Shown: one piece after another, positions 9,201 through 18,248 of the stretch
Layout of the letters: every line of letters starts with the position of its first letter
How positions within the stretch are numbered: position 1 is the stretch's first letter
Origin: Prolixibacteraceae bacterium
GTDB taxonomy: Bacteria; Bacteroidota; Bacteroidia; Bacteroidales; Prolixibacteraceae
Reading direction: 5' to 3'
NCBI GenBank assembly: GCA_027858715.1
Contig: JAQICD010000274.1
Location: forward strand, 1 to 53,726
DNA length: 53,726 nt
The notes under the pieces: generated by a model
The model's database searches: none
Seen by the model: the letters and a program-made list of their open reading frames with translations, nothing else
What the model was told of the DNA's origin: nothing
Made by a program: the position numbers and the translations under genes

Positions 9201-9676
9201 TGCATTGCAAATGGATGGCCGGTTTCGATGGTGTTTCGCTTGAAAGAGTTTCGTTTGATGTTACAACAAACACTGAAGGCAACTGGCAATCGGCCTCATC
9301 TCTTACAGGATTTGCTACTCCAGGCGGAAAAAACTCTCAGCAAAAAACGGACAAAAGCCACCTTGAAATTGTGGTCGAATTAGAATCTGATGTATTATCT
9401 CCCAACGGCGACAATTACAACGATGAACTTACTATAGGAATTTCTGGTGATGCCACGGGATATCTTATCAATCTGTTTGTTTACGACACCCAGGGTAACG
9501 AAAAGAAACGATTACTAAACAACGCGTTAAGTGGAACTAAGAATGAAGTCGTTTACGATTTACGCGACAATAACAATTTACTGCTTCGCACGGGTACTTA
9601 TATTCTATACACCGAAATGATTCATACCGATAAAAAAACCTTCACCCATAAAAAAGCATTTCATATTACCCAATAA
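6284..9676 (+). CDS. Large secreted lamin-tail-domain protein
   Basis: This is a 1130-residue exported protein. A signal peptide (about 1-23, ending PKAQ) is followed by Asp/Ser-rich beta-sandwich regions with a jelly-roll appearance (about 25-180 and 290-500). Two lamin-tail-domain modules follow, starting VINEIMADP (about 595) and LINELLFNP (about 865). Each is preceded by a Big-type Ig-like stretch where a Pro/Ser-rich linker leads into EITFTEPIDT or ELELSEAIDT. The C-terminus has SPNGDNYNDEL and a FlgD-like Ig fold (about 1040-1130). Bacterial lamin-tail proteins of this layout are extracellular and common in Bacteroidota; the specific role is unknown. I do not see a standard type A sorting domain, so the export route past the periplasm is uncertain. 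Its neighbours give no functional clue. Confidence 0.82.
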   Translation: MPRIILFIPLFFTLTLSKTPKAQIIYTESFTVPDKGFWADSTGRVISDLNDVAWSMDIGNAVFEDENDYAKTVGTAGGRFEVLDSDGEITWASDKIDISKFDLINISLRASETGSSSVEEKKYLKAFYELDNDILSFSPIEKVAGNWGETTLEQKSISGNSLRLIVKMNSSYANDKVILDDISIEAIDESSLEPSAVQISAAPAFSFPGITFNVEAFVINGNDERLTAPNTQLILSIGGKTHLSEPDSTGIFQWEISATTPGEHLIEIESSDYPIPVVGQLITIYDPKDVVSYVDFEDSTSLQGFEYLENWEINSTAPIDGNKSLQHKPDTIINSDSVIYRSYESVGNHDDELLISFMLKNGNWDPSASNSFYVVIEPITDTIETTLAIGVNAKGSTDLVSVWTYQNGAADVLLAETNFDWNEEQTATINISRKQGGDWTLNVFDTQKGIYSETSFCYHNLLEIYKLKLIYNYTSTRAGQLWFDNLLIHSKNSPPSVLSARSINPEQFEITFTEPIDTISLTADNFLVSSPDGHKFLVQSIKVSNANTIQLFTGHVNSSTVLMVTAQNICDLKGLCTKNSTTTFLNVLNAEYGDVVINEIMADPYPPQQLPDAEYIEIFNQSDKNILLFNWGLSVRNNFRTISDSIIITPQQHLILCKPDYFEEFSKYGLTYGLNRFPSLLNSGAEIGLYASNKQTIDQITYSDSWYYNVEKDDGGFSLERIDANRFCGQSSNWSVSENNSGGTPGFENSIARENTDTVPPALISYIIKKTNRIELELSEAIDTSNFSAKNIEFEPFEITSLTTKNNIIAIDFTAALTNKRTYSLTVSNITDECGNIAMPINCTFLINLPEAGDILINELLFNPIDNGSDFIELYNHSDYPVYLSTMYFATRDNLLALKSINRFSKYSDTLKPASYCVVTTDTTNINEQYMVDKNSLLIQASKLPAMYNTEGRIVLLNDSIEVIDEVYYHESMHCKWMAGFDGVSLERVSFDVTTNTEGNWQSASSLTGFATPGGKNSQQKTDKSHLEIVVELESDVLSPNGDNYNDELTIGISGDATGYLINLFVYDTQGNEKKRLLNNALSGTKNEVVYDLRDNNNLLLRTGTYILYTEMIHTDKKTFTHKKAFHITQ

Positions 9677-9680
9677 AGCA

Positions 9681-9710
9681 AAAGCCCCACCTGGAAAAAG
9701 GTGAGGCCTT
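9681..9710. terminator. Bidirectional terminator between convergent genes
   Basis: AAAGCCCCACCT and AGGTGAGGCCTT form an imperfect 12-bp stem with a 6-nt loop in the 57-bp gap between the lamin-tail gene and oadB. It can serve both strands. Confidence 0.6.
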
Positions 9711-9733
9711 CAACATAATTATAAACAAACATT

Positions 9734-10945
9734 TTATCCTAAAAACGAAATCAAAACACCTGCTGCAACAGCCGAGCCAATTACACCTGAAATGTTACTG
9801 GCCATGCAATATTGCAAAACATGGTTTTTTGTATCGTACTTAAGAGCAATTTCGTTAGCAACCCTCGATGCCATAGGCACAGCACTTAGGCCTGTTGCAC
9901 CAATCAGTGGGTTTATTTTCTTCTTCGAAAACATGTTATATCCTTTTACAAGGAAGATGCCTCCAATTACTGAAATAGCAAAAGCGAAGAATCCACCTAC
10001 AATAATTCCGATTGTTTTGAAATCAAGAAATACATCGCTGGTCATAGTCGCACCTACAGTAAGCCCAAGAAATATTGTTGCCGCATTCATAATAGGCCCG
10101 CTGGCAGCATCGCTCAAACGCAGGGTATTGGCACCGATTTCTTTCACAAGGTTACCAAAAAGCAACATTCCAAGTAACGGTACCGACGAAGGCACAAAGA
10201 AGGCAATTACAATTCCAAGTACAATTGGGAACGCAATTTTTACTGCTTTTATATTCTTTATCACGTTTTTCGAAGGATACAATTTATCCTGTTCTTTCAT
10301 GTTGATCTTAAGCTCTTTTGAGCTACAGGTTAATTTTACCATAAAAGGTATAATAACCGGCACCAGCGCCATGTACGAATAAGCAGCAATGGCAATAGGT
10401 CCCAGCAAATGCGGAGCAAGAATAATTGTGGTGTAAATCGCAGTTGGGCCGTCGGCTCCACCAATAATGGCGAGCGATCCAGCTTCTTTAGGACTAAACC
10501 CTGCAGCTATTGCTACCAATAACACCGAAAAAATTCCAAGCTGAGCCGCAGCTCCAAACAAGCTAAGTTTCAAGTTACGTAACATTGGTCCAAAATCGGT
10601 CAATGCTCCTACTCCCATAAATATTATAGGGGGAAGCAAACCGGTTTTTATCAACGAATAGTATAAAAAGTTCATGATACCATATTCGTGTGCAATTTCA
10701 AAAAGATTCATGTACTTATGGTCGCCCAGTTCAATAAATTCGCCGGGAACAATCCCCATACCTGCACCCGGAAGGTTAGCAAGAATTACACCAAAACCAA
10801 TAGGTACAAGCAGCAGAGGCTCGTATTGCTTTTTTATGCCCAGGTAAAGCAATACTACTCCAACAAACAGCATCAAGAGTGGTGCCGGATTTTCGAGCAG
10901 ATTGCTGAACGCAGTCATGTCATATAGTTTCCTAAGTATATCCAT
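9734..10945 (-). CDS. oadB: Na+-translocating decarboxylase beta subunit OadB
   Basis: OadB is the membrane subunit that decarboxylates carboxybiotin and exports Na+. The 403-residue protein has about ten hydrophobic segments and the family signatures GGADGPTAIYT (mid-protein) and GATGLSAVPMASRVA (near the C-terminus), which include residues of the Na+ path. The acceptor acid (oxaloacetate, methylmalonyl-CoA or glutaconyl-CoA) cannot be told from this subunit. It lies 15 bp downstream of oadA and is last in the oadG-oadA-oadB order. The complex links fermentation or propionate metabolism to a sodium gradient. Confidence 0.95.
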   Translation of the reverse strand: MDILRKLYDMTAFSNLLENPAPLLMLFVGVVLLYLGIKKQYEPLLLVPIGFGVILANLPGAGMGIVPGEFIELGDHKYMNLFEIAHEYGIMNFLYYSLIKTGLLPPIIFMGVGALTDFGPMLRNLKLSLFGAAAQLGIFSVLLVAIAAGFSPKEAGSLAIIGGADGPTAIYTTIILAPHLLGPIAIAAYSYMALVPVIIPFMVKLTCSSKELKINMKEQDKLYPSKNVIKNIKAVKIAFPIVLGIVIAFFVPSSVPLLGMLLFGNLVKEIGANTLRLSDAASGPIMNAATIFLGLTVGATMTSDVFLDFKTIGIIVGGFFAFAISVIGGIFLVKGYNMFSKKKINPLIGATGLSAVPMASRVANEIALKYDTKNHVLQYCMASNISGVIGSAVAAGVLISFLG

Positions 10946-10960
10946 AAACGGTTATTCAAT

Positions 10961-12859
10961 TTATCCTAACAATACCAATACATCATCTTCTTCAACATCC
11001 TCGCCGGCATTTTTCACCTCAACAACTTTTCCCGCCTTATCGGCTTTAATAGCGTTGAAAGTTTTCATTGCCTCAATGTATCCAATCAAATCACCTTCTT
11101 TGATTTGATCTCCAACTTTTATCGGAGTTTCAGTAGTGTTTTTTGTGAGATAAAACTTACCTTCAAGCGGAGCCGTAATTTCGTATGCGTCGGCAGGTGC
11201 GTCCGTGGCAGGCTTTTCAGACGTTGACGGAGCTGCTTCAGCAGCCGGCTGACTAACATCATCGCCGTATGATACAGTTACTTTAAAGTTTTCGCCGTTT
11301 ACATTAACATTCATAGATGATGGTTGTCCGCTAAATGCTGGTGTTTGGGCACCAGCTGATTTAGATTCTGACCCAGTACCTTTAAGTAAGCCACCACCTT
11401 CAACTTTTTTCTTAGCAAGATCTTCTTCAAATGCTTTTTTTGCTTCGCCTGACTTATAAGCACGGTATTGCTCAGGATGCATTGCCAGTTCGAACAATTC
11501 TTCTTCGTCCTGACCAAAGTCCCAGTTGTTATCCTTCATTTCCTTACGGAACTCGTCGAGTTTATCGGGATATTCATCCTGTGGACTACCAGTAAATAAT
11601 TCGCGCCCTTGTTCTTTAGCAAGTTTCTTTATTTCAGGAGCAACTTCTCCTGGCAGCTTACCCGATTTACCCAAAATCATATCCCAAATATTATCGGCGA
11701 TCATACTCCAGCGCTCTTTGCCTTTCTCCATTTGAGTTACATTAAACAAGGCAAGGTTTTTAACATATTGTGAAAAAGGTGTTACAAGCGGCGGATAACC
11801 TACCTTTGGCCATACATGAGCAACTTCGTCGAAAAGCTTAATCATTAACTCATCCTGCGTAATTTCAGGTTTGTTGCGTTTTCTGAACCATTTATTTAGG
11901 CTTTCCTGGTTGTCTTTAAGGTCGTTCATCAACGAGCCCATCATACCTCCTGGCAATCCGGGAGCAATAAGCAACGAATTCAACTGACGGTTACGTTGTG
12001 GAATATAATAACCCAGAAAGTCGTCAATAAATTCCTGTGTCAGGGCACGGGCATTCATGTAGGCTTTCATATTTACGTCGGGTACACTAAAGCCAGCATC
12101 TTTCAGCATTTCTTTAACCATTAGAATATCGGCATGCCCTGTTCCCCATGAAAGCGGCTCCATACCTACGTCGATTATTTCACAACCTGCTTTAGCTACT
12201 TCGAGAATAGATGCAGGAGTAAAACCCGGACCAGTTTGACCGTGGTACTGCACCAACGTATTTGGATGTTTTTCTTTGATGTATTTTACAATTTTGCCTA
12301 ATGATACTGGGCGTCCAATTCCAGCCATATCTTTCAGACATATCTCATCAGCTCCATTTGCAATTAATTCGTCGGCCAGGTCGCAGTAATACTCAACAGT
12401 ATGTACAGGCGAATAAGTTAAACTCAGTGTTGCCTGAGATACCATTCCTGCATCTTTAGCATATTTAATCGAGGCTGATATATTTCTTGAATCATTAAGT
12501 CCGCAGAAACTTCTGGCAATATCTGTTCCCTGTGCTTTCTTAACTTTATAGAAAAGTTTACGTACATCGGCAGGTACCGGATTCATCCGAAGACCATTGA
12601 GCGAACGATCGAGCATATGTGTTTCAATGCCGGCCTCGTTAAACGCCTTTGTCCACTCACGAACACTCTTATTCGGATTCTCACCAAATAGCAGGTTAAT
12701 TTGCTCAAATCCTCCACCATTTGTTTCAACCCGCGCAAAACAGCCCATGTCAACTATTTCGGGAGCTATTTTTACTAACTGATCAACTCGTGGCACATAT
12801 TTTCCTGCACTTTGCCACATATCTCGATACACTAACGAAAATCTAATATCCTTTCCCAT
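10961..12859 (-). CDS. oadA: Decarboxylase alpha subunit: carboxyltransferase plus biotin carrier
   Basis: The 632-residue protein joins a pyruvate-carboxylase-type carboxyltransferase barrel (about 1-300) and its conserved C-terminal domain (about 300-490) to an Ala/Pro-rich linker and a biotinyl domain (about 560-632). The biotinyl-lysine site is EAMKT. The barrel shows YRDMWQS (metal ligand D13) and EICLKDMAG (carboxylated-lysine position, K176). The third motif reads YHGQTGPG, where the usual HxH metal pair appears as H-x-Q (see findings). It transfers a carboxyl group from oxaloacetate or a similar substrate to biotin, which OadB then decarboxylates. Context is oadG upstream and oadB downstream with short gaps, so this is one operon. 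Confidence 0.93.
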   Translation of the reverse strand: MGKDIRFSLVYRDMWQSAGKYVPRVDQLVKIAPEIVDMGCFARVETNGGGFEQINLLFGENPNKSVREWTKAFNEAGIETHMLDRSLNGLRMNPVPADVRKLFYKVKKAQGTDIARSFCGLNDSRNISASIKYAKDAGMVSQATLSLTYSPVHTVEYYCDLADELIANGADEICLKDMAGIGRPVSLGKIVKYIKEKHPNTLVQYHGQTGPGFTPASILEVAKAGCEIIDVGMEPLSWGTGHADILMVKEMLKDAGFSVPDVNMKAYMNARALTQEFIDDFLGYYIPQRNRQLNSLLIAPGLPGGMMGSLMNDLKDNQESLNKWFRKRNKPEITQDELMIKLFDEVAHVWPKVGYPPLVTPFSQYVKNLALFNVTQMEKGKERWSMIADNIWDMILGKSGKLPGEVAPEIKKLAKEQGRELFTGSPQDEYPDKLDEFRKEMKDNNWDFGQDEEELFELAMHPEQYRAYKSGEAKKAFEEDLAKKKVEGGGLLKGTGSESKSAGAQTPAFSGQPSSMNVNVNGENFKVTVSYGDDVSQPAAEAAPSTSEKPATDAPADAYEITAPLEGKFYLTKNTTETPIKVGDQIKEGDLIGYIEAMKTFNAIKADKAGKVVEVKNAGEDVEEDDVLVLLG

Positions 12860-12908
12860 ATCTTTTTTTTCAATAAATTAAAGAATTACTTTAATTATAT
12901 GTTATACA

Positions 12909-13172
12909 TTATTCTTTATTAATAGAAGTTACTTTACCCTTACCACCGGTAACAATTTGTACAGCTGACACAATTGCAGCCATCTTTTCAGGAGATGTTA
13001 TTCCCAAAACAGAAGTGACATTTTGCCTAATCACCTTTTGTGCTTCAGGTATAAATCGATTAACGAACTTAATAATGGTATTCCCTATCAGTATTACTAA
13101 AAAGAGTATTATAAATACTGTACCCATTCCAATTCCAAGCAGCTGAAGAGCCAATTCAAAATTTTCACTCAT
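12909..13172 (-). CDS. oadG: Decarboxylase gamma subunit (OadG family)
   Basis: I start this at the internal ATG giving MSENFELAL, 66 bp inside the ORF of the track. The extra 22 residues of the longer form are Tyr/Lys-rich and unlike the family, whose members begin just before the single membrane helix. The resulting 87-residue protein has a transmembrane helix (about 8-34, GIGMGTVFIILFLVILIG) followed by a short soluble tail. Gamma subunits anchor and assemble the alpha-beta complex. It is first in the oadG-oadA-oadB order, 49 bp ahead of oadA. Confidence 0.85.
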   Translation of the reverse strand: MSENFELALQLLGIGMGTVFIILFLVILIGNTIIKFVNRFIPEAQKVIRQNVTSVLGITSPEKMAAIVSAVQIVTGGKGKVTSINKE

Positions 13173-13546
13173 AGTTATATGTTTGTATGGTTTAAATTCC
13201 TGAAAATAACAAATTGTTACCAGAACATAATATTTCAATTACGATTTGAAACAAGTGGGAATCAATTTGAAACAAATAAAAAAAATAAAACACTCCCTCT
13301 TAAAAAAAATATTTTGGCATATTACTAAAATTCGTCGCAATTATAACATTAATAGGTTAAGGATATAAGCCAACACACGCGAAAAAATACTATTTATAGA
13401 TTTCTTAACATTAGCAGAACAGCTAAATGAAAAGTTGATATTTTGAATGACAACTTATTCTGTTTAGATTACGTTATAACTAAATATAGCGGGGGGCTTT
13501 CGTTAAAACGAAAGCCCCCCGCTATATGTCATAAAATCCTGTAAGA
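13173..13546. other. 374-bp intergenic region, AT-rich
   Basis: No open reading frame, tRNA or recognisable RNA is visible between oadG and the DUF3467 gene. The right end holds the strong terminator hairpin at 13484-13527. The rest is AT-rich with A-runs and should contain the oadGAB promoter, but I could not assign a convincing TAnnTTTG box. Confidence 0.6.
13484..13527 (-). terminator. 19-bp perfect hairpin ending the rpoB-rpoC-DUF3467 unit
   Basis: ATATAGCGGGGGGCTTTCG and its exact reverse complement flank a 6-nt loop (TTAAAA), 19 bp after the DUF3467 stop codon. The stem contains six consecutive G-C pairs. Only a weak T-tract follows on the minus strand, so it may also act as an RNA 3'-end stabiliser. 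Confidence 0.75.
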
Positions 13547-13879
13547 CTATGCCTGTGGAATATTACCTCCTGAAAAACCACCCATAGGAGGCATTTTAGG
13601 ATCCCGCCCCTGTGGCAGGTTGATGATTCCATGTTGTGCTTCGAACTTCTTAACATTGTCTTGAAGTGCTAACAACAGCCTTTTAGCATGTTCCGGAGTC
13701 AATATGATTCTTGATTTAACTCCCGCTTTAGGTACACCGGGCATTACTCTTACAAAATCAACGATGAACTCGGATGTTGAATGCGTAATAACTGCAAGGT
13801 TTGAATATATGCCTTGGGCAACTTCATCATTCAACTCGATGTTCAACTGATTAGGATTTTTCTTTTTATCATCTTCCAT
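13547..13879 (-). CDS. DUF3467 family protein
   Basis: This is a 110-residue soluble protein with a conserved core including IYSNLAVITHS, FIVDFVRVMPG and SRIILTPEHAKRLL, and a Gly/Pro-rich tail. It matches the DUF3467 family, known mainly from gene context and without an assigned activity. The gene starts 14 bp after rpoC on the same strand and ends before the strong hairpin, so it is transcribed with RNA polymerase. A role tied to transcription is plausible but only inferred from position. Confidence 0.85.
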   Translation of the reverse strand: MEDDKKKNPNQLNIELNDEVAQGIYSNLAVITHSTSEFIVDFVRVMPGVPKAGVKSRIILTPEHAKRLLLALQDNVKKFEAQHGIINLPQGRDPKMPPMGGFSGGNIPQA

Positions 13880-13893
13880 AATACGGATTTTTA

Positions 13894-16800
13894 TTAATCG
13901 TCATCACCATCTTCGTAATCGTCTTCAAGGTCTTTCTGTTCAACCAATCTGTCGTATTCTTCCTTAGAACCAACTACAAGGTTTTTATATTCTTTTAAAC
14001 CTGTACCTGCTGGAATAAGATGACCACAAATTACATTTTCCTTTAACCCATTCAGATCGTCAACTTTACCGTTTATCGCAGCTTCGTTCAATACTTTAGT
14101 AGTTTCCTGAAACGATGCAGCTGACATCCAGCTTTTGGTTTGAAGAGCAGCGCGAGTTATACCTTGCAATATCTGGCTTGATGTAGCAGGAATTGCTTCG
14201 CGGGCTTCTATTAACTTCTTATCCTTGCGTCGCAATTGAGAATTTTCATCACGCAATTTACGTGCAGTGACGATCTGTCCTTCTCTGAAACTTTCGCTCT
14301 CACCACGATCGATTACAACTTTCTTATTATATATCCAGTCGTTTTCGCGGTTAAAATCAAGTTTATCGATTAATTGTTTTTCGAGGAAACGGGTATCTCC
14401 CGGATCAACGATTTCAACCTTACGCATCATCTGACGAACAATAACTTCAAAGTGCTTGTCGTTAATCTTCACACCCTGCATACGGTAAACATCCTGTACC
14501 TCGTCAACTATATATTCCTGAACCGCAGTAGGTCCCTTGATGTTCAGAATATCTCCTGGTGTAGTTGCTCCATCAGATAATGAAGTACCTGCACGGATAT
14601 AATCGTTTTCCTGAACAAGAATCTGACGCGAAAGTGGAACGAGGTATTTCTTTACATCACCCGTACGTGAGGTTACAATAATCTCACGATTACCACGCTT
14701 AATCTTACCCAGCGATACTTCACCATCAATTTCTGACACAACAGCGGGGTTCGAAGGATTACGGGCTTCAAACAACTCGGTCACCCTTGGCAAACCACCA
14801 GTGATATCACCTGCTTTACCTGAGGCCCGGGGTATTTTCACCAGAATTTCACCCTGTGAAATTTTCTGCCCGTTTTCAACCGACATGTGGCCTCCCACAG
14901 GTAGGTTATACGAACGAATCATATCCCCATTGTCATCAAGTACAATTAATGACGGGTTTTTCGCTTTATCACGTGTTTCGGTAATTACCTTTTCTTTATA
15001 TCCGGTTTGTTCGTCCGATTCTTCACGATAGGTGACCCCATCAATCATGTTTTCGAATTTAACCGTACCGTCGTATTCGGTAATAATTACACCGTTATAT
15101 GGATCCCACTCACAAAGAAGCTGGTCTTTCTTAACTTCCTGGCCGTTCTTAATAAATAGTTTCGCACCATAAGGTAACCCGTTTGTAGAAACTACGATAC
15201 CCGTGTTTTTATCTATAATCCTTAATTCAGCAAGACGGCTCACTACAACATCAATGTCATTGCCATCTTCCGATTTACGTGTAACTGTACGTAATTCTTC
15301 AATTTCTGCAATACCATCGAAACGTGAAACAAGTGTTGACTGCGAAGATATATTACCGGCAATACCACCCACGTGGAAGGTTCGCAAAGTAAGCTGTGTT
15401 CCTGGCTCACCAATAGACTGGGCAGCAATAACACCTACCGACTCGCCTTTTTGTGCTGAGCTACCTGTTGCAAGGTTGCGCCCGTAACACTTTGCGCAAA
15501 CACCAGTATCCGACTCACATGTCAAAACCGAGCGGATTTCAACTCTTTCGATTGGTGAATCTTCAATTCTTTTGGCAATTTCTTCGGTTAATTCTTCTCC
15601 CGAACGAATAATTAAATCGCCGGTTAACGGGTGGTAAATATCATGTACAGTTGTTCGTCCCAAAATACGTTCTTTGAGGGTTGCAACAACTTCTTCATTC
15701 TTTTTAATAGCTGTGGCAACAAGACCACGCAATGTTCCACAATCATGTTCCTGAATAATAACATCCTGGGCTACATCAACCAAACGACGGGTAAGATATC
15801 CTGCATCGGCTGTTTTCAGCGCGGTATCTGCCAAACCTTTACGAGCACCGTGCGTCGAAATAAAGTATTCAAGTACCGACAGTCCTTCTTTAAAGTTCGA
15901 AAGGATAGGGTTCTCAATAATTTGAGCCGATGTTGAACCAGATTTTTGTGGTTTGGCCATAAGACCACGCATACCACAAAGCTGTCGTATCTGTTCTTTC
16001 GAACCACGAGCTCCCGAGTCAAGCATCATATAAACAGGATTAAACCCTTGCTTATCGCTACTTAGGGTATTCATTACCACCTGGGTAAGTTTGGCATTTA
16101 CGTGTGTCCATGTGTCAATTACCTGGTTGTAACGCTCATTATTTGTAATGAAACCCATGTTATAGTTCATCATCACCTCATCAACCTCCGCATATCCTTC
16201 AGCAACCATTTCTGACTTATCTTCAGGAATTATTACATCGCCTAAATTAAACGACAAACCTCCACGATAAGCCATTTTATAACCCAAATCCTTGATATTA
16301 TCGAGGAAGTTTGCAGTTATTGAATTATTGGTTCTTTTCAACACAAAAGCAATGATGTCTCGCAATGCTTTTTTAGTAAGGAGCTGATTGATGTATCCAG
16401 CTTCAACAGGAACATTCTGGTTAAAAATAATTCGACCAATAGTGGTCTCTATTATGTGGAATATGGGGTTTCCGTTTTCATCCAAATCATTTACTTTACA
16501 CTTCACAATGGAGTGCAAATCAACTTTTCGTTCGTTGTAAGCAATAATAGCTTCTTCAGCTGAATAAAAACGTAATCCTTCGCCTTGGGCTCCTTCCCGA
16601 TGCTTAGTCATATAATACAACCCAAGAACCATGTCCTGTGATGGTACAGTAATAGGAGCACCATTTGAGGGATTCAACAGGTTGTGAGATGAAAGCATCA
16701 ACAACTGAGCCTCCAGTATTGCAGCATTACCCAATGGTAGGTGTACTGCCATCTGGTCACCATCGAAGTCGGCATTAAAACCTGTACATGCCAGAGGGTG

Positions 16801-18183
16801 AAGTTGAATTGCTTTTCCTTCAATTAGTTTAGGCTGAAAAGACTGAATAGATAAACGGTGCAAAGTAGGAGCACGGTTCAGCATAACAGGGTGTCCTTTC
16901 ATAACATTCTCAAGAATGTCCCAAACAACAGGGTCTTTACGGTCAACAATTTTCTTGGCCGATTTTACTGTTTTAACAATACCTCTTTCAATTAATTTCC
17001 GAATAACAAAAGGTTTGTACAGCTCAGCAGCCATATCCTTTGGGATACCGCATTCATGTAATTTCAGGCTTGGTCCGACCACAATAACCGAACGGGCTGA
17101 ATAATCGACACGTTTACCGAGCAGATTCTGACGGAAACGTCCTTGCTTTCCCTTCAAACTATCAGAAAGCGATTTCAACGCCCTGTTGTTCTCGGTTTTA
17201 ACTGCATTCGACTTTCTTGAATTATCGAATAACGAATCTACCGATTCCTGAAGCATCCTTTTCTCGTTACGCAAAATAACATCAGGTGCTTTGATTTCGA
17301 TCAAACGTTTAAGTCGATTGTTTCTGATTATAACCCTACGATATAAATCGTTCAGATCGGATGTGGCAAACCTACCACCATCCAATGGCACTAAAGGTCT
17401 CAGATCGGGAGGTATTACCGGAACAACTTTCACAATCATCCACTCGGGACGGTTGAGTTTAACACTTGCCCTGAAAGCTTCAACAACCTGAAGTCTTTTG
17501 AGAGCTTCATTTTTACGTTGCTGCGATGTTTCGGTATTTGCTTTATGACGAAGATTAAAAGACAAATCGTCAAGTTCGATACGCTCAAGAAGCATTTGCA
17601 ATGCATCAGCCCCCATACCCGCGATAAACTTATCCGGATCGCTGTCTTCTTTTACCTGATTGTCTTTTGGAAGCGTATCCAGAATATCCAGATATTCTTC
17701 TTCAGTAAGGAAGTCAAGATACTTTACACCATCCAAGGCTTTTACTCCAGAATTAATTACCACGTAACGTTCGTAATAAATAATTGTATCTAACTTCTTA
17801 GTTGGCAATCCGAGTAAATACCCAATTTTGTTAGGTAATGATTTAAAATACCAGATATGCGCTACGGGAACAACAAGTGAAATATGTCCCATGCGTTCGC
17901 GACGTACTTTCTTTTCGGTAACTTCAACACCACAACGGTCACATACAATGCCCCGGTATCGAATGCGCTTATATTTACCACAATGACATTCGTAATCCTT
18001 TACAGGACCAAAAATTCTTTCACAGAACAAACCATCGCGTTCGGGCTTGTAGGTTCTGTAGTTTATCGTTTCAGGCTTTAGTACCTCACCATGAGAACGT
18101 TCAAGTATCTCTTCGGGTGATGCTAAGCTGATAGAGATTTTGCTAAAGCTACTCTTTACTTTATTGTCTCTTCTAAAAGCCAT
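13894..18183 (-). CDS. rpoC: RNA polymerase beta' subunit
   Basis: The 1429-residue protein is full length for Bacteroidota. Near the N-terminus is the zinc site [20 protein letters not shown]. The catalytic Mg2+ loop [13 protein letters not shown] is intact, and the second zinc-binding cluster is [15 protein letters not shown]. The end is acidic ([12 protein letters not shown]). It follows rpoB with a 65-bp gap in the conserved order. No intein, insertion or frameshift was seen. Confidence 0.99.
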   Translation of the reverse strand: MAFRRDNKVKSSFSKISISLASPEEILERSHGEVLKPETINYRTYKPERDGLFCERIFGPVKDYECHCGKYKRIRYRGIVCDRCGVEVTEKKVRRERMGHISLVVPVAHIWYFKSLPNKIGYLLGLPTKKLDTIIYYERYVVINSGVKALDGVKYLDFLTEEEYLDILDTLPKDNQVKEDSDPDKFIAGMGADALQMLLERIELDDLSFNLRHKANTETSQQRKNEALKRLQVVEAFRASVKLNRPEWMIVKVVPVIPPDLRPLVPLDGGRFATSDLNDLYRRVIIRNNRLKRLIEIKAPDVILRNEKRMLQESVDSLFDNSRKSNAVKTENNRALKSLSDSLKGKQGRFRQNLLGKRVDYSARSVIVVGPSLKLHECGIPKDMAAELYKPFVIRKLIERGIVKTVKSAKKIVDRKDPVVWDILENVMKGHPVMLNRAPTLHRLSIQSFQPKLIEGKAIQLHPLACTGFNADFDGDQMAVHLPLGNAAILEAQLLMLSSHNLLNPSNGAPITVPSQDMVLGLYYMTKHREGAQGEGLRFYSAEEAIIAYNERKVDLHSIVKCKVNDLDENGNPIFHIIETTIGRIIFNQNVPVEAGYINQLLTKKALRDIIAFVLKRTNNSITANFLDNIKDLGYKMAYRGGLSFNLGDVIIPEDKSEMVAEGYAEVDEVMMNYNMGFITNNERYNQVIDTWTHVNAKLTQVVMNTLSSDKQGFNPVYMMLDSGARGSKEQIRQLCGMRGLMAKPQKSGSTSAQIIENPILSNFKEGLSVLEYFISTHGARKGLADTALKTADAGYLTRRLVDVAQDVIIQEHDCGTLRGLVATAIKKNEEVVATLKERILGRTTVHDIYHPLTGDLIIRSGEELTEEIAKRIEDSPIERVEIRSVLTCESDTGVCAKCYGRNLATGSSAQKGESVGVIAAQSIGEPGTQLTLRTFHVGGIAGNISSQSTLVSRFDGIAEIEELRTVTRKSEDGNDIDVVVSRLAELRIIDKNTGIVVSTNGLPYGAKLFIKNGQEVKKDQLLCEWDPYNGVIITEYDGTVKFENMIDGVTYREESDEQTGYKEKVITETRDKAKNPSLIVLDDNGDMIRSYNLPVGGHMSVENGQKISQGEILVKIPRASGKAGDITGGLPRVTELFEARNPSNPAVVSEIDGEVSLGKIKRGNREIIVTSRTGDVKKYLVPLSRQILVQENDYIRAGTSLSDGATTPGDILNIKGPTAVQEYIVDEVQDVYRMQGVKINDKHFEVIVRQMMRKVEIVDPGDTRFLEKQLIDKLDFNRENDWIYNKKVVIDRGESESFREGQIVTARKLRDENSQLRRKDKKLIEAREAIPATSSQILQGITRAALQTKSWMSAASFQETTKVLNEAAINGKVDDLNGLKENVICGHLIPAGTGLKEYKNLVVGSKEEYDRLVEQKDLEDDYEDGDDD

Positions 18184-18248
18184 TTATTATAGTATTATCG
18201 TTTACAAATAAAAAAACTATAAATCCGGAATATCCTGCAAAATAGGAA

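Noticed and set aside
9792-10382. 196-aa plus-strand ORF opposite oadB
   Set aside because: It is antisense to strongly conserved oadB codons; its hydrophobic look is a mirror of the membrane protein.
13173-13238. N-terminal extension of the oadG ORF
   Set aside because: The 22 extra residues are unlike OadG starts, and the internal ATG begins just before the membrane helix as in the family.
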